From NCBI RefSeq assembly GCF_019320115.1, contig NC_089581.1, forward strand, positions 7,441,707 through 7,505,706: a stretch of 64,000 nucleotides of DNA, given 5' to 3'. The translations under genes were made by a program, and so were the position numbers. The stretch is from Miscanthus floridulus (taxonomy: Eukaryota; Streptophyta; Magnoliopsida; Poales; Poaceae). Under the pieces are notes generated by a model that had not been told where the DNA came from, did not search any database, and worked only from the letters and a program-made list of their open reading frames with translations. This document shows positions 43,337 through 54,293 of the stretch, piece after piece (position 1 is the first letter of the stretch; each line of letters begins with the position of its first letter).

Positions 43337-44085
43337 ATGGCTTACCGCCGCGGCGGCGACCGCGGGGACCAGCGCCCGCCGTATGGCCACGGAGGAGCCG
43401 GGGGATCCGGAGGCGGCGGTGGTGGCGGCGGAGGCGGAGGCCGGCCCTTCATCTGGCTGCCACCGCCTTCCACGCCGCGCCCGGTGACGCCGGCGCCGCC
43501 GGGGCTGTACCTGCTCCCGGTGCCGATGGGCTACCGCGGGCCCATGGTGATGCCGCACCAGGGCGCGTACGGGCCGGGGTGCCGATGGCCGTGTACCGGC
43601 CGTCCGGGCAAGCGGCTGTCTTCAGGGCGCTCGCGCCAGCGGCCTCCCAGGTCTCCTTCTCGCCTGCGCCTCCGGCAGCCCCGGTCACTATCAGGGCGCC
43701 GCCACCATCCTCGACGGCGACGTCGCCGGCTGCTCCGTCTTCCACTCCGGCGCCTCCACGCCAGCCCGCGCCGCAGAGCGCCTCCACGCCGGCGTCCGAG
43801 CCGGACCCGGCCGCCTCCTCCGCGCCGTCGCCCGCGGCCCTGGCGAAGGAGGCCGAGAAGAAGCTGTTCGTCTCCGAGACCGCGCTGGCGCCGCCAGCGG
43901 CGGCAGCGCAGGGTACGGCTGCTGCCGGTGCGGACGACGCGTCGGACCTCGACCTGGCGCCGGTCTCCAAGAAGGGGCTCGCGCACCCGGCTCGGCCGGG
44001 CCTCGCCACTGTGGGGAAGAAAGTGATGATCCGCGCGAACCACTTCCTCGTCAACGCCGCGGACAACAACTTGTTCCACTATGAT
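43337..44085 (+). pseudogene. Argonaute exon 1 (N-terminal extension, frameshifted)
   Basis: The start MAYRRGGDRGDQRPPYGHGG followed by a Gly run is typical of plant AGO1/AGO5 N-termini. The frame is right until GAYGPG (43577). It then reads CRWPCTG instead of the expected VPMAVYRPS, which is in the next frame; the run GGGG at 43576-43579 is one G short. The downstream frame is open to the exon end: SKKGLAHPARPG, then VMIRANHFLVN and NLFHYD. The donor is GTGAGC at 44086. An upstream ATG at 43135 is in the downstream frame without stops and would bypass the lesion, at the cost of the normal N-terminus. Confidence 0.8.
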
Positions 44086-44427
44086 GTGAGCTAGCCCTCC
44101 TCCTTCCCATCTCCCCCCTCATGTACTAGTATCTTCTCGTATCCATGCATGCTTGGTAAGATCTGGTAGTCCTGTGTGTGCGCGTGAGTCTGGTATATGG
44201 ATATGCGTACGTATGACGTGATAACATGTGATGATGGTCTGCTCTCGTTTTGGTTCTTGCTTTTTTTGTTCTTGATCCGTCAGATTCAGTGTTTCTGCTG
44301 CTTGTTCTTGTGGTTTCTCGTTTGTAATTGGCTATCCGTGGAACGTTGGCCTACTAGCATATGAACATCTTGCGTTTCCAGTGCTATGCTATATATTGCT
44401 ATGCACGTTCATGTGGGGCTTCTGTTC

Positions 44428-45224
44428 GTGGCTCTGTGCGCTAAAGCCTGTGTTTTCTCTTTAATTTGCTTCGGTTTCTTGTCCATGGTGCTGTTGCCTC
44501 GGTGATGGGACTGCTATTCATCTGGCCACATCTCTACAGTCATGTGAGAGGTTGTTCTGCAATCAGCACCCACGCCTTCGAAAAGAAATGGCAGGCTGTG
44601 GCTCTGTGCGCTAAAGCCTGTGTTTTCTCTTCTTGTCCATGGTGCTGTTGCCTCGGTGATGGGACTGCTATTCATCTGGCCACAACTCTGGGCCTTGTTT
44701 AGGCCTCGTTGAGATTGCAAGTTTTTTCACTCTCCCTCCATCACATTAAATCGTTGAACACATGCATGGAGTATTAAATGTAGATAAAAAAATAACTAAT
44801 TACACAGTTTGATTGTAAATTACGAGACGAATCTTTTGAGCCTAGTTAGGCCATGATTGAACAATAATTGTTAAATACAAACGAAAGTGCTACAGTGTCA
44901 AATACTGATTCCTAACCCCAATCTAAACGAGGCCTTAGATTGTAAGTTTTTTCACTCTCTCTCCATCATATCAAATCTTTGGACACATGCATGAAGTATT
45001 AAATGTAGATAAAAAAAATAACTAATTACACAGTTTGATTGTAAATTACGAGACGAATCTTTTGAGCCTAGTTAGACCATGATTGGACAATAATTATCAA
45101 ATACAAACGAAAATGCTACAGTGTCGAATATTAATTTCTAACCCCAATCTAAACGAGACCCTACAGTCTATGAGAGGTTGTTCTGCAATCAGCACCCACG
45201 CCTTCGAAAAGAAATGGCAGGCTT
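44428..45224. repeat. 170-bp tandem duplication split by a MITE insertion
   Basis: Block A (GCTCTGTGCGCTAAAGCCTG ... CTGGCCACA) is at 44430-44528 and 44600-44684. Block B (GAGAGGTTGTTCTGCAATCA ... AATGGCAGGCT) is at 44545-44595 and 45173-45224. In the first copy A and B are adjacent. In the second they are separated by the MITE dimer. Confidence 0.85.
44691..45162. mobile_element. Head-to-tail dimer of a MITE
   Basis: Two copies (about 44702-44935 and 44936-45160) share AGATTG, AAGTTTTTTCACTCTC, then GTAAATTACGAGACGAATCT and the end CCCCAATCTAAACGAGGCC. The start GGCCTCGTT and the end AAACGAGGCC are inverted. No ORF. Confidence 0.8.
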
Positions 45225-46632
45225 TCTCTGCAACGATTTTCTGCTCTTGTTTTTTGGACTGTTGTTTCTTGCATCGAGGAAGTGAACTGCAGATCAGTGC
45301 CCTGTTCCGTAAAAGGCTCTTGCGCGAAAGATGGCAAGCCTGAACATGAAATCAGAAAAAATCACCGCGCAGATGCGTTGGAAATCGTATCGATCTGCAT
45401 CTACTTGCTCGGTTGCATCCGTTTGGTTCGTATTCTTTCGTTGGCCGTCGTTTGAGCACAAGCTTTTTCAGCTTTCAGAGGTAGGGATTTTCTTTTCGAA
45501 TATTTTGCGTCTTTTTTCATTTGAAACTAGTTAGTTTTTGGCACTGTTGAATTAAAATCTCTCCCTCGGCTTGCAGTGAGCCTCGTGTCGTGTAACACAT
45601 ACTCCAAAACGTTCCATTGTTGCGCAGAAAGGCCCCAGCGGCCAGCGCCGTGCTGTCTTGATCTCTTTTCCTTTTTCTTCTTTCCTTTCTGATTTGTCAG
45701 ATGCAGTTTTTGTGCTGCTCGGTTTTTTACCTTTTTGACTTGAGCTTTGTATACATGGAACTTGCTTTCAGTTCCATATGTGGTTCTTTCTTGTGTGAGA
45801 GATGGCCATCCATGAACCAAAATCTGAAGAAACAATAATGCAGATGCATCGTCATGGATGCAGATACATCCATGAACCAAAATCCCTGCAGCTTCTTCAG
45901 ACGGTTGTACCAAGTTGGGGATGTGTCCTTTTGTTTGCCTGCCATTGGAGGTAGAAGCTTTTGATGAAACAGCTGCGTGCTTGGATGATAGTACATATTT
46001 GGCATCTTTACTTTTGTCCGCTTTTTGGTTGTTGTTGTTGCTCTTCTTTGCGATCTCCTTACCAGCTGAACTTTTGTTTTTAGAACACGGTCAGATCCAT
46101 TGTGGGGTTTCTACAGTGACCCTCCCATGCCCTGCAGCACATATTTCCAAAGTTGGTCAGGAGAGGAGACCTGTCTGTACGAGAGGGGGAGATTCTTTGT
46201 GTCGTTTCCTTTTTGGAACTTTTCTTGGAATTTTCTCATCTTCGATTGACTATACAAAAATTTACAATGTTCTTGTCTAGGGCAGTAACTTTTCTTTTGG
46301 TACATAAATGATCGATGCTTTTTGAACGTAGTAAATTCTCGAACGAAGGGTTTCTTGGTGAACCGCGTTTTACAAATGCTTGAGTTTTTTTTCCTCAACT
46401 ATTAGCAGCCAACGAAGTGTATGTCTTTAAGATTGTAATTTTATTATCACTTCCGTAAATGTGTGAAGGAACTGTTTAAAGTTAAAGCTTCTTTAACTAA
46501 TGACCTGTTTGCTATCTCTATTTGAATTATTAAGTAGATTTGTTCTACTGTTACGCTGTTTTATTATTTTTTCTGTCATGTTTACAAGTGTAACCTGAAA
46601 AAAAGGAAAACGCATAGGCGGTCCTTCAACTT

Positions 46633-47386
46633 AGCATAGGGTGCCATCTAGGTTCCTCTACTTTCAAAATGCTAATTCTAGGTCTATAAAATTGGTTTTG
46701 GGTGTCATCTATGTCCAAACGGGTCCAAACAAGTACAGATGAAGACAAACTTTATATCAAAATTGTAGCCCACAGCAGGATCTACAACTTTGCAGTTGAA
46801 AAGTTTTTGAATTGAAACTGTTAAGGGTCCCAAAATATTGTTGTTAGTGCATATATTTTGAAATTTAAAATTTAAAATTATCCAACAATCTCGGATGTTG
46901 ACATGGTCTATATGAAAGTTATAGTTATCAATACGATCTAAAAAATTGTAGTTTAAAAGTTTTTTATTTGAAGTTGTTTAGTGTCCTAAATATGTGTTAT
47001 AAGTTTAGAGATTTGGAAATAAGAAACTTATAACACATATTTGAGATACTAAACGACTTCAAATAAAAAACTTTTCAACTACAAAGTTGTAGATTATATT
47101 GATAAATATAACTTTCATATAGACCATGTCAACATCCAAGATTTTTTGATAAATTTAAATTTTAAATTTCAAAACCTATAAACTTACAACAGTATTTTGG
47201 GACCCTAAACAGTTTTAATTAAAAAACTTTTCAACTACAAAGTTATGGATCCTATCGAGGGCTAAAATTTTGATATAAACTTTATCTTCATTCGAGCTCG
47301 TTTGGATCTAGATGGCACCCGAAGCCAAGTTCATGACCCAGAATTGGTATTTTGAAAGTAGAGAGACCTAGATGGCACACCTTGCC
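46633..47386. mobile_element. 754-bp foldback (hairpin) element in Argonaute intron 1
   Basis: The left arm 46633-47005 is the near reverse complement of 47023-47386. Outer ends: GGTGCCATCTAGGT against ACCTAGATGGCACACC. Inner ends: ATGTGTTATAAGTTT against AAACTTATAACACAT around a loop of about 15 bases centred on 47010. It has no ORF. It is likely a MITE, but transcription through the intron would give a long hairpin RNA. Confidence 0.85.
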
Positions 47387-47429
47387 GGATTGCATTTTTC
47401 GTACACGGTAAAAAACATTAAAGTTACTT

Positions 47430-47765
47430 CATGTTTGGTTACTGTCGCTAAAGTTTAGCTTCTATCACATCGGATGTTTGACATATGTATGGAGTATTAA
47501 ATATAGATTAATTACGAAACTAAATGCACAGATTGAGACTAATTTACAAGATGAATTTTTTAAGACTAATTAGTCTATGATTTGATAATGTTGTGCTACA
47601 GTAACATATGCTAATGATGAATTAATTATGCTTAATTAATTCGTCTCGTGGAGTACTGACGAAATTTATAATTTGTTTTTTTATTAGTATGCGAATACCC
47701 CACAACCATGACATCCGATGTAACACCGGTTAGACTTTAGTCACCTCATCTAAACACCCCCTTAC
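47430..47765. mobile_element. Tourist-like MITE in Argonaute intron 1
   Basis: The left end TGTTTGGTTACTGTCGCTAA and ACATCGGATGTTTGACATA are matched by ACATCCGATGT and TTAGTCACCTCATCTAAACA in inverse orientation at the right end. No ORF. TTA/TAA-type flanks suggest the PIF group. Confidence 0.65.
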
Positions 47766-48329
47766 ACACTTCTTCCTCCTCCATGGTCCCACTTCGCCCC
47801 CCAATCCCCAACACCCGCGCGCGCTCTCTCTCCACCGCCGCCGCCGAGCTCGGATCAACTCAGCGGCGGGCGGCCCGCATGCGCGTGTTGCTGTGTCACC
47901 GGGAAGCCGCGCCTCTCCCCTGCCGCAGCTTAGCAATATAGAAGAACCCTAATCAATTAGCTCGTTGCGACTGCCAGATTGGGTCCTTTTCTAGCCAAAC
48001 AGGCCACGCCACTGGATCCCCATGGCAGCGTCGTAACCAAATTGGCATACCAGGCTCTGCCGCACGAAGCAACCAACACCATGGCCACCACCCCCAAAAT
48101 GCAGATCCTCTTCAACCCCACAATAGCTTAATTGGCTTGTCAATCCACCCAGAACTTGACAATTTCCTTCATACTTCATTGTAAGTTGCTTTACATTTTC
48201 TTAACCCTAGGATAAGTAACTTGTTATGTTGTCTTGTTTACTGCATCTAGGATGAGATTTTCATTATTCTTCCACTAAGGATACTAACTTTTTAGTGTTT
48301 ATTTGTATGTTGTGATGTGTGAAACCATG

Positions 48330-49606
48330 TGTCGTGCAGAAAGTGACCAACAAGTAAATATTTGTAGTTTTGCCGTACGTTGTGATCGGAGGTGGCCTAA
48401 CACTCAATGACACAGGGTTTATACTAGTTTAGGCAACGTGCCCTACGTCCAGTTTGAGTCGGTCGGTGACTTTATTTCTGAGCCCAGGTGCTTGAAGTTT
48501 GCTGTGAGGTTACAAACGGAAGGGAGAAAGATAGAGGGTATAAGAGGCCCGGTCGGACTCTGGTCTGAAGGGCCAAGAGCGACGGGAGCCCCGCTATGTG
48601 CTAAGTGTTCGAGCGTGTACTCGGTATAACTTTAGAATGTCTAAAGTTACAGAGGGTGGATTAATGTAAGTGAACTGATTGATCTGAATGAACTGAGTCT
48701 TCTTTTTGGGAGAGAGCGCATCTCCTTTTATAGTTGAAGGGGATGGCCTTATAAGTGAGAGGGAGAGAGTTCGTATGCTGCTAAGTCTTGTTGCCCATGT
48801 TGGCGGGTACAAGATGATGGTAGGCGCCCACAATACTGTTCAATGTCGGATGCACATGGGAGGTTGCGTTGTTTTCTTCTGGTATGGCAGATGTTGGTGC
48901 CTGCCACACTGTTGATACCCAGAGGCATGTAAGGGGTTTTACCATATTCGTCTGGTACGGTAAATGTCGGTGTCCACAACACTATTGATGCCTAGAGGCA
49001 TGTGGGGAGTCTTACCATATTTATCTGGTATGGGAGTTGATGGCGCCCACAACACTGTAGGAAAAATGTCGGCGCCTACAACACTGTTGGGGTTCTGTCG
49101 TGCCAGGAGGGTCACAGGGTACGGTCTGGCAGGTGCACAGGGTATGGTCCCTGGTATTACGGTTTTGACTTGTGCGCCCTGCCTTACTTTCTCCGTCCGT
49201 TCCCTAGTCCTTACCGAGTGGGTGTCCTCGGTCGATTGGTCCTAGTCGGCTCTGATTGCGCCAGTCGGAGAGGAGCTGTAAGTAGGGGTTCAACGCTTTT
49301 CCAGTCGAAGAAGCGGGTAGGAGTCAGAAGTGGTGTTTTGGCCAGGCCTTTTGGTCAGAGAGGGCGTCCAGAGGCGGGCTGGAGACCGAAACGAGTGCTT
49401 CGGTCGGAGAGGCAGGCCCAAGTCAGAAGCGGGCGTCGTCCCCCCTTGGCCAGGCCCTTCGGTTGAAGATTGGATCACCCTTCCGGCATATCGTTTAGTT
49501 ACTTGGGCCGGCCGAAGAGTTGCACATTGGTTCGCAACGTTGTCTGCTGGGTCGAGCCTTTGCTAGGAAGCCGGTCCATGAGGGACTCGGGTTTATGAAC
49601 CCGACA
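48330..49606 (-). repeat. 3' LTR of element 4
   Basis: On the minus strand it runs from TGTCGGGTTCATAAACCCG (49606) to ...TTTCTGCACGACA (48330). It is collinear with 58908-60185. It has a minus-strand TATA-type motif CTATAAAAGG near 48725. Confidence 0.95.
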
Positions 49607-50210
49607 GGAGCCCCCGAGCCCCCGGGTGATTCGGGTAGAGTCGTCTAGGGGATTTTTGTCTTGATGGCGGGTGCGCGCGAGCGCACCCGCGGGTGTAGCC
49701 CCCGGGCGATTCGGGCAGAATAACTTGGGGGGTTTTTGTGTTGCCAGTGGGGAAAGTTTCATTTTATCAGCGGGTGTGCACGAGTGCACCCACGGGTGTA
49801 GCCCCCGAGCCCTTAGGTGATTTGGGCAGAATCGCCTAGGGGGTTGTCAGCAGGCGCGTGTGCAGTCGAGGTGGTTAGTTTTAGGGATTGGGCAAGATGG
49901 ACCCGCTCGGGTGAGACGGAGCTCGTGGATCCTAGCGTCGGTGCAGCCCGCGCAGCTGAGGCAGTTAGTTTTGAGATCGGGCGAGACGGAGCTCGCGGAT
50001 CCTGGCATCGGTGTAGCCTGCGCAGATGAGGCAGTTAGTTTTGGGATCGGGCAAGACAGACTCATGGATCCTGGCGTCGATGTAGCCCGCATAGCTGAGG
50101 CAGTTAGTTTTAGGGATGGAGCGAGTTCAGGGTCGCAAACCCATGTGTCGATGTGTAGATCCAGGCATCGGGCGTAGCTGAGGCATAGCCGAGGGATGGG
50201 GCGAGTTCAG
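49607..50210. repeat. Two repeat arrays next to the 3' LTR of element 4
   Basis: 49607-49850: three copies of about 95 bp with GTAGCCCCCGAGCC, GATTCGGGCAGAAT and GGCGGGTGCGCGCGAGCGC. 49855-50210: about four copies of about 70 bp with GCAGCTGAGGCAGTTAGTTT and GGATCCTGGCATCG. The purine-rich minus-strand core of the first array is the same as the tract touching the LTR. Confidence 0.8.
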
Positions 50211-52424
50211 GGTCGTAGACCCAGACATTTTTTTGGGTGTCTTGAACCCCTGAGTCCCGTTGGGCTTGGTAGGGGTCAGTTTGAGTTTTGTGCGTTACCC
50301 CGTCCTCGGTTTTTTCCAACCGGTGGGGCTGAGTTTTGTCGCTTGCCTCGATCGCTTGGGCTTGAGTGATGCGCTTGGTGAGTTCGCTAACGGGTATGAT
50401 CGAGTGGAATCCGGGTCCATCGTTCGTGACGGGGTCGGCATAGCCCTCTTGTGATATTCCAGTGCTCCTTTACCTACAACCCGGCAGATGTCTGGGTCGT
50501 TTTGGAGACCAACCCGGGTGGCCCGCTAGCCTCCCCTCGATGGAGATTTTGTGGGTTTGGCAGAGGTTTAGGATCGAATGAGAAGGTTGAGATAACCCTA
50601 TTTGCTTCAGGGCAGACTGGGAGAGGGCTGCATGGGGCTCATCTGTGTTTTTCTCCCCTGCCTCTATTTGATGCGAGGCGGCCTCAAGCCCTTTGTGGGT
50701 CGACCTTCGAACCCTGATCAGTCGTTGCTCATGTTGAATGAGGCAACTGCCGCTTCATAACGCAACACAGAGCATTGTGGTGCATTTGACTACATACGTA
50801 ATGCTTTAGCCCCCGAGCCCCCGGACGATTCGAGCCCGAATCATCCAGAAGGCACAGGTGCATGGAATGAGTGAGTGTATGGATGTATGAATGATTATAT
50901 AAAGAAAGAGTGGGGGTCGGTAATGTTATCTTGATGACTCGAGTGACGGGGTTTGAAGAGCTCCAATCGGAAATGCCCGATCGGGACCCGTACTCGTCGT
51001 TCATGATGGAGTCAGTATGGCCTACATGGGGCGTTCCTTTGCTCCTTACCTGTCTCTCGGCATTTTCCTAAGTCATTCGATTGACTTAGGAAACCCGTTG
51101 TTTGGGTTTTTTCACGTCCCGCCTGGGGAGGTAGAGAGCTGCCTACGCGTGGTGGCGCTTTGGTTCTCATGCCTAACGTGCGGTAGTGGTGGGCCATACC
51201 TAGGCCATGTTCCATCTGACCAGGCGTCGTTCCATCGGGTAGGGTGTATCCCATCAGTCAGGGCGCGTCCCGTCGTTTCCCATCCGCATTGAATGGGGGA
51301 AGGGAAAGGGTTTCTCGCCCCAATCCTTTCGCCTTTCCTCAACTGCTTTGCCTCTTCTTTAAATAGGGGAAGGAAGAAGGAAAAGGAGAACTCATAGACC
51401 CGTTCGTGATATCAGAGTGCGACATTGAGTTGGAGGTCCCCCAACATAGATGAGATAGTGATGGCTACCTTCGCCGAGAAGGGGCTAGTTCCGCCGAAGG
51501 AGGTGGCGCACTGGAGGGTGTCGTATGTCGCCGGCTTCGTCATCGTCTATGAGGCTTTCATTGGGATGGAGCCGTATGTGGACTCCCTTCGATGAGTCTT
51601 CTCCGAGAGAGCCTTGTCGGAGAGGAAGACGCTCGGGACTGCGCCGGTGGGAGGTTTCGCCCTTGCAGCTGTTCAGGTTGGCCAGTTCATAAAGTTTGAT
51701 GAGATATCTTCCAACCATGGTGGCCATACCTTGGCGGGCAGCGTCCCTGCCCAGAAGCTGCCTCGACTGCATAAGAAGGTCAGGAGCTCCATGCTCTTCT
51801 GCTGAGCATCTATGGGTGCGACGCCCTTGAGGTACCCATTGTGCTTGCCGAAGTCGAGGGAGCGAAACCGGGCAGGGCCCTTGCGGCGGTGGTTATGTCC
51901 AGCAATATTAGCTGATGCCGCCGAGCGGCCACAGTAGTATTTGGAGTAGAAGTAGTCAGCAAATGTAATGGGAGAGCCCCTGTGTGAATAGTTTTTGTAT
52001 CAATGAATACATCAGTTCTGTTTTGTGATAGAATTACTATCCATTCCTTGTTTTTATCCTAGCATAGCTTTGTTTTTATCCTTTCTTTTTTTTGCATCTA
52101 CCCGTTCATTCCGTAGGCTACAGCATTTAAGAACCTAGGCATGGCCCGCGGGGCTCGACTGCTCGTAACTGTAGGCCATGGCGGGGTGCGTTCGGTTGGG
52201 AGTAAGAACAAAGTTACGTAGGGTAATCAAAGGAATGGAATGCACTTTCGTTCGGGGACAAAGTTTTTACCATGTGATAATAAAAAAGAGAGGTAGTATT
52301 TAGTATTGTACCCTCATGGAGCCCCCGAGCGACCCGGGCTGAAAGTGTTCGGGCTAGGGTGCTTTACAAGAGCAAGTGTTGAATAAAAGAGGTAAGACTG
52401 AATTTAGGGAAAAAAACAACGTAG
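50211..52424 (+). pseudogene. Antisense-gene relic and 3' region of element 4
   Basis: 50350-50720 corresponds to the block duplicated in element 3. At 51415-51780 the plus strand reads FAEKGLVPPKEVAHWRV, then VIVYEAFIGMEPY and [20 protein letters not shown]. This matches 28905-29215 and, I infer, the antisense PF04195-like family, with a TGA at 51595. The rest is non-coding; T-rich sequence near 52020-52090 shows nothing more. Confidence 0.5.
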
Positions 52425-53560
52425 CTATTCAATGTTCCAAGTGTTGGTGAGAACGTTGCCGTTGTCGTCCTTCAGTCGGTAGACGCCTGATCGGATCACT
52501 TCTACCACCGTACAGGGGCCTTCCCATGGTGGAGAGAGTTTGTGCTTCTCCTTCATTGATTGGGCCCTCTGGAGTATGAGATCACCGACTTCGAGGATCC
52601 TTCCCTTGATCTTTCTTTCATGGTACCTGTAGAGAGTTTGCTGGTAGCGAGCAGAGCATATGATGATCATCTTGCGGGCTTCCTTGAGCAAGTCAATAGT
52701 GTCTTGCTAAGCCTCCACGGCTCGGTCGCAGTCGAAAGCCTTCACTCTTGGGGCGTCGTGGTCGAGGTCGGATGGCAATACTGCTTCAGCTCCATAGGCT
52801 AGGAAGAAGGGTGTGAATCCTATGGATTGGTTCAGGGTCGTTCTTAGGCTCTAGAGGATCGCTGGGACCTCTGCAACCCATCGTCCAACGTACTTGTTGA
52901 GTTGGTCGAAGATGCGTGGCTTAAGTCCTTGGAGGACCATGCCGTTGGCACGCTCGACCTGACCGTTAGTTCGTGGATGTTCGACCGAGGCCCAGTCGAT
53001 CCTGATGCCGTTCCCGTCACTGAAGTCCAGGAACTTCTTCCTAGTGAAATTAGTTCCATGGTTAGTGATGATACAGTTAGGAACGCCGAACCGGTAGACG
53101 ATGTCGAGGAAGAATTTGACCGCCTCTTTCGAGCGGATGTTGATGATGGGCTTCGCCTCTATCCACTTGGTGAACTTGTCGACTGCCACGAGCAGGTGAG
53201 TGAAGCCGCCCGGGTCCTTTTTGAGGGGTCCTACCATGTCGAGGCTCCAGATCGCGAATGGACAGGTGATGGGGATGGTTTGAAGCTCCTGTGCCGGCAA
53301 ATGGGTTTGCCGAGCATAGAATTGGCATCCCTCACACCTGCGGACGACCTCCTCTACATCTCGTAATGCGATGAGTCAGTAAAAACCTTGACAAAAGGCT
53401 TTTCTGACCAGCGACCTTGGGGCCACGTGATGTCCACAGATCCCGGCATGGACCTCGAGAAGGAGCTGCTTTCCCTGGTTGGTAGGGATGCACTCCATGA
53501 GCACTCCCGATGGGCTCTGTTTGTGGAGTTTGTCACCGAGCACGATGAAGGTCTTGGCTT
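52425..53560 (-). pseudogene. Integrase of element 4
   Basis: The N-terminal zinc segment lies at about 53370-53560 (HAGICGHHVAPRSL, then CEGCQFYARQTH). The core 52851-53300 has SLDMVGPLKK (first Asp) and HLLVAVDKFTKWIEAKP. The second catalytic position reads IITNHGTNF, where families have DNGT, so the Asp is replaced by Asn. [18 protein letters not shown] keeps the Glu. The tail (52425-52691) has YHERKIKGRILEVGDLILQR and LSPPWEGPCTVVEV. Stops at 53386 and 52850 also disable it. Confidence 0.85.
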
Positions 53561-54293
53561 GTCGAGCGATCTGTCGGGCTTCAATCCTTTTGGGTGGGAG
53601 AAGTTCCTCGAGGAGGTGGGCGAGTAGCGGCGTTTGCCAGTTGGTTTGATCGAGTGCTAGCACGGCGATGTCAGCGGGTGACATCGTCACTGATTCACTA
53701 GGGTTGGAGCCCCCGAGCACCGGCTTGGCATCGGGGTCGGAGCCCCTAGGCGCTGGCTTGGCATCAGGGTGTGTCTGGATAGGACCTTCTAGGACGCGAG
53801 CAGACAGTTCGTGGAGGTCGTTGATGAAAATCCCGCTCGGAGACGGATCTCGCCTGGCGGCCAATTTTGTGAGAAAATCGGTGGTATTGTTGTCCTTTCA
53901 GGGGACGTGATGCAGCTTGATCCCCTAGAATTTGTCCTCAAGCTTATGTACCTCTTGGCAGTATGCTGCCATGAGGGGGCTTTTACAGGAGGACTCCTTC
54001 ATGACTTGGTCAACGACCAACTCCAAGTCGCCGTGGACATAGAGTCGCGTCGCGCCGAGCTCGATGGCGATGCGCAGCCCATTCATGAGGGCCTCATAGT
54101 CCGCGGCATTGTTTGATGCTGAGAAATGGAGGCAGATGGCGTAGAGGAGCCTACTCCCGTCTGAGGAGATCAGAACCACTCCAGCCCCCGAGTCGGACAC
54201 CATTACGGACCCGTCGGAGTACATTGTCCAGTACTCATGGGTGACGTCCGGGGTCGGTAGCTGCACCTCTATCCATTCGGCGACAAAATCCAT
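53561..54293 (-). pseudogene. Second RNase H and linker of element 4
   Basis: 53925-54293 has YWTMYSDGSVMVSDSGAGVV (Asp), NNAADYEALMNGLRIAIELG (the usual catalytic Glu of NVAEYEA is Asp here) and VHGDLELVVDQVMKES. The linker 53561-53864 is a Pro/Ser/Asp-rich spacer with two repeats of DAKP. A TAG separates the domain from the linker near 53922. Confidence 0.8.

Noticed and set aside
43449..44079. Two long minus-strand ORFs opposite Argonaute exon 1 (up to 206 codons)
   Set aside because: Ala/Arg-rich shadows of a GC-rich exon; the plus strand has clear Argonaute similarity.
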